From the NCBI GenBank assembly GCA_017537965.1, contig JAFYJV010000011.1, forward strand, positions 62,001 to 126,000: a DNA stretch of 64,000 nucleotides. Reading direction: 5' to 3'. Below the pieces are notes generated by a model, which worked only from the letters and a program-made list of their open reading frames with translations, made no database searches and was not told where the DNA came from. Below, piece by piece: positions 8,741 to 16,426 of the stretch. The translations under genes were made by a program, and so were the position numbers. The stretch's first letter is position 1; the number at the start of each line of letters is the position of its first letter. This DNA is from Bacteroidales bacterium (lineage in GTDB: Bacteria; Bacteroidota; Bacteroidia; Bacteroidales; F082).

Positions 8741-10630
8741 ATGAGAAAATGGCGCATTGAAGACTCCGAGGACCTTTACAATGTGAAAGGCTGGGGCGGT
8801 ACGTATTTTTCGATTAATGAGAACGGTCACATGACGGTGACTCCCAAAGAGGGATGTGCATCGGTTGACCTTCCCAACCTAGTTGACGAATTGGCGCTCA
8901 GGGATGTCTCTGCGCCCATGCTGATCCGTTTTCCCGACATCCTCGACGACCGTATCAACAGGATTGACTCCTGTTTCAAGGAAGCTGCCAAGGAATATGA
9001 GTTCCACGGACAGAACTTTGTGGTGATGCCCATCAAGGTGAATCAGATGCGTCCTGTGGTCGAAGAGATTGTCAGCCACGGCAAGAAATGCAACATCGGT
9101 TTGGAGGCCGGCTCAAAGCCCGAGCTTCACGCTATCCTGGCTCTTGGTACTGACTCCGACTCGCTTATCGTGTGCAATGGCTACAAAGACGAAGAGTTTA
9201 TCGAACTTGCCTTGCTGGCACAAAAGATGGGCCGTAAGATCATCATCGTCATCGAGAAGTTGAATGAGTTGAAGACCACCGCTAAGATTGCCAGGCGTCT
9301 GAAGGTCACTCCCAACCTTGGCGTGCGCATCAAGTTGGCAAGTTCAGGTGCGGGCAAATGGGAAGAATCAGGCGGCGACGGAAGCAAGTTCGGTCTCACC
9401 TCTTCTGAACTACTTGAAGCCCTCGACTTCCTTGAGGAACATGACATGAAGGACTGCCTTAAACTTGTGCATTACCACATTGGCAGCCAGGTTAGCAAGA
9501 TCAAGAAGATCAATGTGGCTTTGCGTGAAGCGGCACAGTTCTATGTCCAACTTCACAAGATGGGTTACAACATCGAGTTTGTGGATATGGGCGGCGGCCT
9601 TGGCGTTGACTATGACGGCACCAGTTCAAGCAGTGCAAGTTCGGTAAACTATAGCATCCAAGAATATGCCAACAATGCCATCTACACTATTGTCGATGCC
9701 TGTGACAAGAACGAACTGCCCCATCCCAACGTCATCTGCGAGTCGGGACGTGCTTTGACAGCGCATCATTCCGTGCTCATTTTTGAAGTGTTGGAAAAGA
9801 CCTCCCTGCCCGAATGGGACGACAACGAAGAGCCCGAAGAAGATGATCACGAGCTGATCAAGGAACTCTACGAGTCGTGGGATGAATTGAACAAGAGCTC
9901 CTCGTTGGAGATATGGCACGATGCCCAGGAGATTCGTGAAGAGGCACTCAACCTGTTCAGCCTGGGATTGCTTGACCTCAAGTCGCGCGCCAAGATAGAA
10001 AGGCTGTTCTGGAGCATCGCCCGTGAGGTGAACCATATTGCCAACAGCCTAAAACGTGTTCCCGAAGACTTTACTTCGTTGCCCAAGTTGTTGGCTGACA
10101 AATATTTCTGCAATTTCTCACTGTTCCAGTCCTTGCCCGATCTTTGGGCTATCGATCAGCTCTTCCCTATCATTCCGATTCAACGCTTGGACGAGAACCC
10201 AACCCATCTGGCCACCTTGCAGGACATCACCTGTGACAGTGACGGCAAGATCACCAACTTCGTTGCCAAGTCCACTCAGCACACCATTCCGTTACATAGC
10301 TTCAGCGAAAAGGAGCATTATTATATTGGCGTGTTTTTGGTAGGTGCTTATCAAGAAATTTTAGGCGACCTTCACAACTTGTTTGGCGATACCAACGCCG
10401 TTCACGTCTCTGTGGACGAAAAGGGTTACTATATTGATCAAGTCATTGATGGCGAGACCGTTGCCGATGTACTTGAATACGTGCAGTATAGCCCGAAGAA
10501 GTTGGTCCGTACCGTGGAGACCTGGGTGACCAAGTGCGTCAAGGAAGGCAAGATTTCCGTTGAGGAAGGGAAAGAATTCCTTTCCAACTACAGATCGGGA
10601 CTGTACGGATATACCTATCTTGAGAATTAA
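8741..10630 (+). CDS. speA: biosynthetic arginine decarboxylase
   Basis: PLP-dependent conversion of arginine to agmatine, the first step of the agmatine route to putrescine and other polyamines. The 629-residue protein is of normal length and begins MRKWRIEDSEDLYNVKGWG. The PLP lysine lies in VMPIKVNQ (about Lys99), and the barrel contains GLEAGSKPEL, HIGSQ and MGGGLGVDYDG. The C-terminal specificity region has CESGRALTAHHS. The frame is open further upstream, but 8741 is chosen because the promoter box at 8702 lies just before it and the family begins here. It is monocistronic, with a terminator hairpin overlapping its stop codon. Confidence 0.96.
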   Translation: MRKWRIEDSEDLYNVKGWGGTYFSINENGHMTVTPKEGCASVDLPNLVDELALRDVSAPMLIRFPDILDDRINRIDSCFKEAAKEYEFHGQNFVVMPIKVNQMRPVVEEIVSHGKKCNIGLEAGSKPELHAILALGTDSDSLIVCNGYKDEEFIELALLAQKMGRKIIIVIEKLNELKTTAKIARRLKVTPNLGVRIKLASSGAGKWEESGGDGSKFGLTSSELLEALDFLEEHDMKDCLKLVHYHIGSQVSKIKKINVALREAAQFYVQLHKMGYNIEFVDMGGGLGVDYDGTSSSSASSVNYSIQEYANNAIYTIVDACDKNELPHPNVICESGRALTAHHSVLIFEVLEKTSLPEWDDNEEPEEDDHELIKELYESWDELNKSSSLEIWHDAQEIREEALNLFSLGLLDLKSRAKIERLFWSIAREVNHIANSLKRVPEDFTSLPKLLADKYFCNFSLFQSLPDLWAIDQLFPIIPIQRLDENPTHLATLQDITCDSDGKITNFVAKSTQHTIPLHSFSEKEHYYIGVFLVGAYQEILGDLHNLFGDTNAVHVSVDEKGYYIDQVIDGETVADVLEYVQYSPKKLVRTVETWVTKCVKEGKISVEEGKEFLSNYRSGLYGYTYLEN

Positions 10631-10640
10631 GATAGGTTTT
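10613..10640 (+). terminator. speA terminator, overlapping the stop codon
   Basis: A 9-bp inverted repeat, ACCTATCTT (10613-10621) and AAGATAGGT (10629-10637), with a 7-nt loop, runs into TTTT. The TAA stop of speA (10628-10630) lies partly in the loop and partly in the 3' arm, so the last codons are part of the hairpin. Confidence 0.7.
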
Positions 10641-10650
10641 CTGTTCCCAA

Positions 10651-11811
10651 TCAGTTTTCCCTATTGGAGTCAAAGCTTCCTTTGACGGGGTCAACTTTTT
10701 TAGTGGATTCAACGACAGCCGAATCAAAGCCGCAGGCTTTCATGATTTTGCCTTTCACCTCACAGTTCTGCATCCATCCAGTGAATTGTTCAGCACCTGG
10801 ACCGTATGCATAGATCATCACGGGAAGGCATGTGTGGCTGCCAGTGGAATAGTTAAAAGAGACATTGGAGTAATGGCCTTCAGGATCGATCATCGTGAGC
10901 CCACCCGTCTCATGGTCGGCCGTTACCACCAGCAAGGTGTTGCCGTCGGCTTTTGCGAAATCAAGGGCAATCTGGACCGCCTTGCTGAAATCCGCAGTCT
11001 CCTCCACCATGTTGGCAGAGTCGTGTGCATGGCATGCAAAGTCGATCTGCGAGCCCTCCACCATCAAGAAGAATCCGTCTTCGTCTTGAGACAAGGTCTT
11101 CAAGGCAGTCTTCACACCTTCTGGCAGGAAATCGCCGCGTTCCGGAGCCTGGGGCATGTGTCCATTGGAAGCTAGTACGGCATATTTCATGCAGGTAGTG
11201 TCAATGTCGGCCAACGTGTCATAGATCTTCCATCCCAGTTCATTCTCCATGCGGTCAAGGAGGTTGATGCTGTCTTTGCGGTTTTCGAAATGCTTGCGGC
11301 CGCCGGCAATCATGACGTTGAGTTTATCCGATTCGGCCATCTGGATGGCGATATCCTCATACATGGAACGTTTTGGCACTTTAGCGTAGAAGTCGGCAGG
11401 TGTGGCATGTCCCGAGTAGCAGGTGACCACGATGCCGGTGCTCTTTCCTTGGTCGGCGAGGGCTTCCAAGATGGTTTCCATGGCCAAGGTGTCAACATCC
11501 ATGCCTACCATTCCATTCTTGGTTTTCTTGTCACAGGCGAGAGCAGTGCCGCCGGCGGCCGAATCAGTGATGTCGTTGCTGGCGGATCGGGTGTCAACCA
11601 CGCCGATATAGGGGAATTGGCAGAATGCCAAGTCATCACCTGTTGCCAGCATGGTGGCAAACACCTGGGGCAATCCCATGCCGTCGCCGATCATATAGAT
11701 CACATTGTGTGCTTTCGGTTCTTCAGTTTTCTTTTCCGATTGCGAACAAGCGACGAAACTCAGCGAGAACAATAGCAAAAATAGCAATAAGGATAAGACT
11801 GACTTTCTCAT
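10651..11811 (-). CDS. alkaline phosphatase family lipoprotein
   Basis: Secreted metal-dependent phosphomonoesterase of the PhoA superfamily. A lipoprotein signal with lipobox FVAC (Cys22) precedes a short linker. The first metal site is in MIGDGMG (about 40-46), the nucleophile serine in TDSAAGGTALA (Ser84), and a late metal site in TADHETGG. At 386 residues it is shorter than E. coli PhoA (about 450 for the mature enzyme), so the lid or crown regions are reduced. It probably sits on the periplasmic face of the outer membrane or the cell surface. It follows the two transketolase genes after 19 nt and may be transcribed with them. Confidence 0.9.
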   Translation of the reverse strand: MRKSVLSLLLFLLLFSLSFVACSQSEKKTEEPKAHNVIYMIGDGMGLPQVFATMLATGDDLAFCQFPYIGVVDTRSASNDITDSAAGGTALACDKKTKNGMVGMDVDTLAMETILEALADQGKSTGIVVTCYSGHATPADFYAKVPKRSMYEDIAIQMAESDKLNVMIAGGRKHFENRKDSINLLDRMENELGWKIYDTLADIDTTCMKYAVLASNGHMPQAPERGDFLPEGVKTALKTLSQDEDGFFLMVEGSQIDFACHAHDSANMVEETADFSKAVQIALDFAKADGNTLLVVTADHETGGLTMIDPEGHYSNVSFNYSTGSHTCLPVMIYAYGPGAEQFTGWMQNCEVKGKIMKACGFDSAVVESTKKVDPVKGSFDSNREN

Positions 11812-11830
11812 ATACAGTTGGTTTATTTGG

Positions 11831-12772
11831 TTATTTTCTTTTGATCACTTTTTTCACGGCCTCAACGATATCTGGGGTGTCGAGGTGATAGGCCTTCATC
11901 AGTTCATCAGGAGTGCCGCTTTGTCCGAAAACATCGTCAACGGCAACCATTTCCATGGGTACGGGATTGTTCAGTGCCAACACTTGTGCTATGCTGTCGC
12001 CCAAGCCACCATTGCGTTGATGCTCTTCGGCAGTGACCACACAACGGGTCTTGGCGACGGATTTCAGCACGGATTCAACGTCCAATGGTTTGATGGTGTG
12101 GATGTTGATGAGTTCAGCGTTGATGCCATTCTCTTTCAAGTTTGGGAGAGCTTGAATGGCTTTCCATACGAGGTGTCCGCAAGCGAAGATGGTGACATCC
12201 GTACCTTCCTGAAGCATTTGGGCCTTCCCTATCACGAACTTCTCATCGGCAGGCGTAAAGTTCGGCACTTTCGGGCGACCGAAGCGTAGATAGACGGGGC
12301 CTTCGTATTCGGCTGCGGCGATGGTGGCATTTTTGGTCTGGTTGAAGTCGCAGGGCACGATGACTGTCATGTTGGGCAGCATCTTCATCAGCCCGATGTC
12401 TTCGAGAATCTGGTGGGTGGCACCGTCTTCGCCAAGGGTCACGCCTGCATGGGAGGCGGCAATCTTGACGTTTTTGTTGGAATAGGCCACGCACTGGCGT
12501 ATCTGGTCATACACGCGGCCTGTTGCAAAGGCCGCGAAGGTGCCTGTGAACGGCACGAAGCCGCTCAAAGCCATGCCGGCTGCCATGTTGGTCATGTTGG
12601 CCTCGGCGATGCCGGTTTGGAAAAACCGGTCAGGGAACTCCTTGGCGAAATCGCCCATCTTCAATGAGCCGGTAAGGTCGGCGCAGAAAGCGACCACTTT
12701 GGGGTTGCGACGGCCCGCTTCAAGCAAGCCTTCGCCAAATCCCGATCTAGTATCTTTTTTTTCGTATTCCAT
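11831..12772 (-). CDS. transketolase, C-terminal subunit
   Basis: Pyrimidine-binding and C-terminal half of a split transketolase (313 residues). It starts with the conserved SGFGEGLLEAGRRNP, carries the active-site GITEAN-like segment as GIAEANMTNMAAG, SHAGVTLGEDGATHQ and, near the end, VTAEEHQRNGGLGDS. With the N-terminal subunit encoded just upstream it should form the enzyme of the non-oxidative pentose phosphate pathway. The 34-nt gap between the halves contains a copy of the ATTTCAAG-type repeat. Split transketolases are common in anaerobes. A 1-deoxyxylulose-5-phosphate synthase identity is ruled out by the two-subunit arrangement. Confidence 0.93.
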   Translation of the reverse strand: MEYEKKDTRSGFGEGLLEAGRRNPKVVAFCADLTGSLKMGDFAKEFPDRFFQTGIAEANMTNMAAGMALSGFVPFTGTFAAFATGRVYDQIRQCVAYSNKNVKIAASHAGVTLGEDGATHQILEDIGLMKMLPNMTVIVPCDFNQTKNATIAAAEYEGPVYLRFGRPKVPNFTPADEKFVIGKAQMLQEGTDVTIFACGHLVWKAIQALPNLKENGINAELINIHTIKPLDVESVLKSVAKTRCVVTAEEHQRNGGLGDSIAQVLALNNPVPMEMVAVDDVFGQSGTPDELMKAYHLDTPDIVEAVKKVIKRK

Positions 12773-12774
12773 TA

Positions 12775-12795
12775 TTTCAAAATTTCAAGGTTTAA
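12775..12795. repeat. ATTTCAAG-type repeat between the transketolase halves
   Basis: Two tandem near copies of ATTTCAAA/ATTTCAAG, the same string type as in the gyrA leader (2632-2682). It occupies most of the 34-nt spacer between the two subunit genes. Confidence 0.4.
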
Positions 12796-12806
12796 CTGAA
12801 CTAGTA

Positions 12807-13649
12807 TTAATAGTCGCCAAAGGTTTCTTCAAGTTGAGAGAGGGCGTTGGCGGCCTGCTCGTCGTTGGGCGGAGTGCCATGCCATTTGTGGGTGCCCATC
12901 ATGAAGTCCACACCCATACCCATCTCGGTGTGAGCCAGCAGCAACAGCGGCATGCCCTGATGAGCGCCTTTGCGTGCTTCGTTGAGAGCATCCACCACTT
13001 GCTGCATGTCGTTGCCGTTAAGCTCAATGACTTTCCAGCCGAAGGCTTCGTATTTGGCTCTCATGTCGCCGAGGTTCATCACGACATCTGTGGGACCGTC
13101 GATCTGTTTCTTGTTGTAGTCGAGGATGCCGACGAGGTTGTCTATTTTCTTGGCACCAGCATACATGGCGGCTTCCCAGATTTGTCCTTCATCCTGTTCG
13201 CCGTCGCCCATGAGCACGAAGACAAGGTGCGGATCGTTGTTCAAGCGTTTGGCCTGGGCAGCGCCCACGGCCACGGACAATCCTTGTCCGAGCGAGCCGG
13301 AGGCGATGCGGACGCCTGGCAGCCCTTCAGCGGTAGTGGGATGCCCTTGCAGCCTTGTTCCGAGGCGGCGGAAAGTTGCCAGTTCGCTCACTGGGAAATA
13401 GCCCCTGCGAGCCAAAATGCTATAGAACATCGGGCTGATATGTCCGTTGGAGAGAAAGAACATGTCTTCGCCCTTGCCATCCATTTGGAAGTTGGATGGA
13501 TCGATTTGCATTTGGTCGAAATACAATGCGGTGACCAAGTCGGTTGCCCCCAAGGAGCCTCCTGGATGTCCCGATTGGCAACCGTGTACCATGCGGATGA
13601 TGTCGCGGCGAACCTGCGAAGCTACCCGTTTCAATTCGTTGATATTCAT
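12807..13649 (-). CDS. transketolase, N-terminal subunit
   Basis: Thiamine-diphosphate-binding half of the split transketolase (280 residues). It shows SGHPGGSLGATDLV (about 26-39), GHISPMFYS, the ThDP/Mg motif beginning GDGEQDEGQIWEA and ending about 30 residues later near DYNKKQ, and a C-terminal GTPPNDEQAANAL-type end. It is the first gene of a probable three-gene transcript (N subunit, C subunit, phosphatase) driven by a well-formed promoter at 13687-13716. A long open frame on the opposite strand is a shadow. Confidence 0.94.
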   Translation of the reverse strand: MNINELKRVASQVRRDIIRMVHGCQSGHPGGSLGATDLVTALYFDQMQIDPSNFQMDGKGEDMFFLSNGHISPMFYSILARRGYFPVSELATFRRLGTRLQGHPTTAEGLPGVRIASGSLGQGLSVAVGAAQAKRLNNDPHLVFVLMGDGEQDEGQIWEAAMYAGAKKIDNLVGILDYNKKQIDGPTDVVMNLGDMRAKYEAFGWKVIELNGNDMQQVVDALNEARKGAHQGMPLLLLAHTEMGMGVDFMMGTHKWHGTPPNDEQAANALSQLEETFGDY

Positions 13650-13686
13650 ATCATTCTGATGATTTGTTTTTCAATAATGTGAATGG

Positions 13687-13716
13687 CAAAGTTAATTAAA
13701 TAATTGGAATAAACAA
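13687..13716 (-). promoter_or_regulatory. transketolase operon promoter
   Basis: On the minus strand a TTG (in TTTTTTG) at 13714-13716, a 19-nt spacer and TAACTTTG at 13687-13694. This is one of the best matches in the window to the Bacteroidetes TTTG-N19/20-TAnnTTTG promoter. The predicted leader is about 33-37 nt. Confidence 0.75.
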
Positions 13717-13741
13717 AAAAAAGGAGCGTTGCTCCTTTTTT
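13717..13741 (-). terminator. intrinsic terminator downstream of the pseudouridine synthase gene
   Basis: Perfect 11-bp stem AAAAAAGGAGC / GCTCCTTTTTT with a GTT loop. On the minus strand it lies between the end of the gene at 13876 and the promoter at 13716, so it separates the two transcription units. Confidence 0.75.
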
Positions 13742-13762
13742 AAATCCCGAAAACAATGATGC

Positions 13763-13852
13763 TTAACGCTTGAATTCGTAAGTCGTAACAACCATGCCCG
13801 ATGTGTAATGCCCAAAGATAGTATAAGACCATTCAAAAACAAGGTCTATTTT
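13763..13852 (-). pseudogene. possible remnant of a gene 3' end
   Basis: A stop-terminated frame of about 29 codons without its own start reads like the end of a secreted or barrel-type protein (…GHYTSGMVVTTYEFKR). Codon choice resembles the neighbouring genes, and it is followed by the terminator at 13717. It is preceded by an in-frame TGA at 13853-13855. It may be what is left of a deleted gene, or it may be chance. I cannot assign a family. Confidence 0.25.
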
Positions 13853-13875
13853 TCATGACGGTATAGATAATAGTA

Positions 13876-14784
13876 TTAGTGTTGTGGAAACGGCTTTTCA
13901 AACACCTTAGGAAACGGTGTCTCAAACTCATGTTCTTTGCCGGTGGTGGGATGAATGAAACAAAGCCTGTAGGCATGAAGGCAAACACGGCCGAGACTGT
14001 TATCGGTTGAGCCGTATTTCTCGTCGCCCACGATGGGATGGCCGAGGTCCTTGGCATGGACACGGATCTGGTTCTTGCGGCCCGTCTCCAAATGGAAGTC
14101 CACCAGCGAATACCTGTTGTTGCTGACCAGCACCTGATAATGCGTCACAGCGTATTTTCCCCCATTGTCAACTGGACTGGAGTAGGTGACAAACATCTTG
14201 TTGTCCTTAAGCCATGATTCCACGGTGCCCTCGCGAGGTTCGAGTTTGCCTTCTACCACGGCAACATATCTGCGGTCATAAACTTTCTCTTTCCAGTTTT
14301 CCTCAAATGACATGGCGATCTTCTTGTCCTTGGCGAAGAGCATCAAGCCTGAAGTGTCTCGATCAAGTCGGTGGATGGTATGTGCGCGGCAACGCTGTTG
14401 TGTTGCGGTAAAATATTGGTTAAGAATGCTTTGTGCCGTTTCTTGCTCCTTTGTGGGACTGTTGGTGAGCAATCCCTCTTTCTTGTCAATGACTACCAGG
14501 TGTGTATCTTCATATACGATTTTGAGCCATTTACTATAGAAGCGTTCTTTTGCCGATGGCTTGCCTATTTCCACTTGCATCCCTGGTTTGAGTGCAAAGT
14601 CGAACTGGCTGGTGCGCTCGCCATCTACAGAGACGACGCCGTTAGCAAGCATGTGTTTCACACGGGTGCGGCTGATGCCGTTCATTTTCTTCATAATGAA
14701 TACCATCAAGGTGTCGGCTTCTGTCACTTGAAACTTGAGCGGGTTGGATTTAGAGTGTGGGTTTCTATTGGGTTTCGTGCTCAT
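13876..14784 (-). CDS. RluA-family RNA pseudouridine synthase
   Basis: Isomerises specific uridines in rRNA (or tRNA) to pseudouridine. The 302-residue protein has an N-terminal S4-like RNA-binding segment (about 20-75, with SRTRVKHMLANGVVSVDG) and the catalytic RluA motif HRLDRDTSGLMLFAK with the active-site aspartate in the RLDRDTSG core. Near the C-terminus are GRKNQIRVHAKDLGHPIVGD and CLHAYRLCF. It probably belongs to the RluC/RluD branch; the exact target base cannot be read from sequence. It lies just downstream of the tRNA-Leu terminator and I see no strong promoter of its own, so read-through is possible. Confidence 0.92.
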   Translation of the reverse strand: MSTKPNRNPHSKSNPLKFQVTEADTLMVFIMKKMNGISRTRVKHMLANGVVSVDGERTSQFDFALKPGMQVEIGKPSAKERFYSKWLKIVYEDTHLVVIDKKEGLLTNSPTKEQETAQSILNQYFTATQQRCRAHTIHRLDRDTSGLMLFAKDKKIAMSFEENWKEKVYDRRYVAVVEGKLEPREGTVESWLKDNKMFVTYSSPVDNGGKYAVTHYQVLVSNNRYSLVDFHLETGRKNQIRVHAKDLGHPIVGDEKYGSTDNSLGRVCLHAYRLCFIHPTTGKEHEFETPFPKVFEKPFPQH

Positions 14785-14809
14785 TTTCTTATATTTAGGT
14801 GCTGAAACA

Positions 14810-14841
14810 AAAAACGCAACCTGAAATACAAGTTGCGGTTT
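14810..14841 (-). terminator. terminator of the tRNA-Leu transcript
   Basis: Arms CGCAAC (14815-14820) and GTTGCG (14832-14837). On the minus strand the stem is followed by TTTTTTG, and it begins 9 nt after the tRNA-Leu(CAG) 3' end. Confidence 0.6.
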
Positions 14842-14845
14842 AATG

Positions 14846-14927
14846 TGCCCCGAACAGGAGTCGAACCTGCACTCCTCTCGAAATACGCACCTGAAACGTA
14901 CGCGTCTACCAATTCCGCCATCGGGGC
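14846..14927 (-). tRNA. tRNA-Leu (anticodon CAG)
   Basis: 82-nt class II tRNA. Acceptor GCCCCGA pairs with TCGGGGC, then discriminator A. The D arm is typical of Leu (GCGGAATTGGTAGACGC), the anticodon stem TACGT/GCGTA encloses loop TTCAGGT, there is a short variable arm, and the T arm is GCAGGTTCGACTCCTGT. CCA is not encoded. It reads CUG. Confidence 0.93.
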
Positions 14928-14954
14928 TAAGGAGTCTTGATTGTTCATCGATGG

Positions 14955-15038
14955 TGCCCAGGACAAGAGTCGAACTTGCATGCCGTAATCGGCACTACCC
15001 CCTCAAAGTAGCGTGTCTACCAATTTCACCACCTGGGC
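14955..15038 (-). tRNA. tRNA-Leu (anticodon GAG)
   Basis: 84-nt class II tRNA 27 nt upstream of the CAG isoacceptor and probably on the same transcript. Acceptor GCCCAGG/CCTGGGC, anticodon stem CTACT/GGTAG around loop TTGAGGG, a variable arm with stem TGCCG-AT-TACGGCA, and T arm GCAAGTTCGACTCTTGT. CCA is not encoded. It reads CUC and CUU. Confidence 0.93.
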
Positions 15039-15051
15039 TGGATTTGCGCGG

Positions 15052-15081
15052 CAAAGGTACTACTATTTTTGAAACCTGCAA
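15052..15081 (-). promoter_or_regulatory. promoter of the tRNA-Leu pair
   Basis: On the minus strand TTG (15079-15081), a 19-nt spacer and TACCTTTG (15052-15059), located 13 nt before the first tRNA. It matches the Bacteroidetes consensus closely and lies just after the rplT terminator. Confidence 0.75.
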
Positions 15082-15109
15082 GTGTTTTTTTCTATTTTTT
15101 TTCAAATAA

Positions 15110-15139
15110 AAAAAGCGTGACCCAAGAGCCACGCTTTTT
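15110..15139 (-). terminator. terminator of the thrS-infC-rpmI-rplT operon
   Basis: Arms AAAAAGCGTG (15110-15119) and CACGCTTTTT (15130-15139) with a 10-nt loop, 19 nt after the rplT stop codon on the minus strand. Confidence 0.75.
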
Positions 15140-15158
15140 ATCGTCTTTGAAACGTGAT

Positions 15159-15503
15159 TTACTTCACCTTTTCAACGATAGCCTTGAAAGCTTCCGGGTT
15201 GTTCAGGGCCAGGTCGGCCAAGACTTTGCGGTTGATTTCGATACCGGCTTTGTTCAGCTTGTCCATGAACACGCTGTAGGACATGTCATATTCACGAACG
15301 GCTGCATTGATACGGACGATCCAGAGTGATCTGAAGTCACGCTTCTTGTTCCTTCTGTCGCGATAAGCGTAGGTTTGTCCTTTTTCGTAGGAGTTTTTCG
15401 CCACAGTCCAGACGTTCTTTCTGGTTCTGAACTGACCTTTGGTCTTCTTGAGGATTTTCTTGCGCCTGGCTCTCGAGGCCACGGCATTGACTGATCTTGT
15501 CAT
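15159..15503 (-). CDS. rplT: 50S ribosomal protein L20
   Basis: Early-assembly 23S rRNA-binding protein of the large subunit, 114 residues. It begins [23 protein letters not shown], with the basic N-terminal extension and the globular C-terminal domain typical of L20 ([21 protein letters not shown]). Last gene of the thrS operon, followed by a clear terminator. In other bacteria L20 represses translation of its own operon; no specific operator could be identified here. Confidence 0.98.
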   Translation of the reverse strand: MTRSVNAVASRARRKKILKKTKGQFRTRKNVWTVAKNSYEKGQTYAYRDRRNKKRDFRSLWIVRINAAVREYDMSYSVFMDKLNKAGIEINRKVLADLALNNPEAFKAIVEKVK

Positions 15504-15579
15504 TTCTTGTAAGTTTTTCGTTCAGCGCCCCGCCCCATTGCGGGATCTTTTCTGCTGATACAAAGGTTAAACAATTAAT

Positions 15580-15774
15580 TTACGCTTGAAGCATTTGTTT
15601 TACGACCTTCTCATCTGCTCTCTCAACGATGGCAGTGTGATCCAGATTGCGTTTTCTCTTCTGGCTCTTCTTGGTCAGAATGTGGCCATGATAGGCATGC
15701 TTCCTTTTGATTCTGCCGGAACCCGTCAGTTGAAAACGTTTCTTAGCTCCGGACTTTGACTTCATTTTTGGCAT
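15580..15774 (-). CDS. rpmI: 50S ribosomal protein L35
   Basis: Small basic large-subunit protein, 64 residues ([20 protein letters not shown]). It sits between infC and rplT in the conserved order, 38 nt after infC and 76 nt before rplT. Confidence 0.97.
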   Translation of the reverse strand: MPKMKSKSGAKKRFQLTGSGRIKRKHAYHGHILTKKSQKRKRNLDHTAIVERADEKVVKQMLQA

Positions 15775-15812
15775 CTTACAATATTTATTTTTAACAGTTA
15801 AAAATGAGTTTC

Positions 15813-16379
15813 TTACTTCTTGGTGCTTTTAGGTGCGATCATCATCATCATCCGCTTTCCTTCCAGCTTGGGCATCATCTCCACCTTGCCGAACTCTTCC
15901 AATTCCTGTGCAAACCTGAGCAACATGATCTCGCCCTGATCCTTATAGACGATGGAGCGTCCTCTGAAGAGCACCTCTACCCTTACCTTGTTGCCATCTT
16001 GCAGGAAACGCTTGGCATGATTCAGCTTGAACTCGAAATCATGGTCGTCGGTCTGGGGTCCGAGACGGATTTCCTTGATGACGACTTTGCTGGCATTGGA
16101 CTTGATCTCCTTCTGTTTCTTCTTCTGGTCGAAGATGAACTTCTTGTAATCCATGGCTTTGCAGACCGGCGGATTGGAGTCGGGAGAGATCTCCACCAGG
16201 TCCATCCCCAGGCTCTCGGCAATTCGAAGCGCCTCTTTGATGGGATAGATATTGGTTTCAATGCCTTCACCGACCAGTCTTACCATCGGAGCCTTGATCT
16301 CTTCGTTGATCCGATGCTGGTCATCGCCCTTCTTGTTGTTCTTGGGCGAGTAGTTTCCTCTGTTAGGGAGCTGTGCTAT
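15813..16379 (-). CDS. infC: translation initiation factor IF-3, probable AUA start
   Basis: Prevents premature 50S joining and proofreads the initiator tRNA and start codon on the 30S subunit. The N-domain ([19 protein letters not shown]...), the linker ([15 protein letters not shown]) and the C-domain ([25 protein letters not shown]) are all present. The first in-frame ATG (16284-16286) would remove the conserved RGNY...HRINEEI segment. Upstream the frame stays open to an ATA at 16377-16379, preceded by AGGAG (16389-16393) at 9-nt spacing and by no ATG, GTG or TTG, so I call 188 residues with an AUA start. IF-3 genes elsewhere start on AUU and regulate themselves through it. The gene follows thrS after 47 nt. 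Confidence 0.9.
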   Translation of the reverse strand: MAQLPNRGNYSPKNNKKGDDQHRINEEIKAPMVRLVGEGIETNIYPIKEALRIAESLGMDLVEISPDSNPPVCKAMDYKKFIFDQKKKQKEIKSNASKVVIKEIRLGPQTDDHDFEFKLNHAKRFLQDGNKVRVEVLFRGRSIVYKDQGEIMLLRFAQELEEFGKVEMMPKLEGKRMMMMIAPKSTKK

Positions 16380-16388
16380 GGTTGTGAT

Positions 16389-16393
16389 CTCCT
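16389..16393 (-). promoter_or_regulatory. Shine-Dalgarno of infC
   Basis: AGGAG on the minus strand, 9 nt before the putative ATA start codon at 16377-16379. Strong Shine-Dalgarno sequences are rare before genes in this window, which supports the non-AUG start. Confidence 0.55.
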
Positions 16394-16426
16394 ATATTTG
16401 ATTAAACACCTTTATTAATTAATGCA

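Noticed and set aside
12540-13682. A 380-codon open frame antisense to the transketolase genes
   Set aside because: It shadows both conserved transketolase halves; its product is low-complexity with many His and Val.
14846-14927. tRNA anticodon read as UCA (selenocysteine)
   Set aside because: The 7-nt loop can be shifted by one, but only the CAG frame gives a proper 5-bp anticodon stem, and the overall form is a normal tRNA-Leu.
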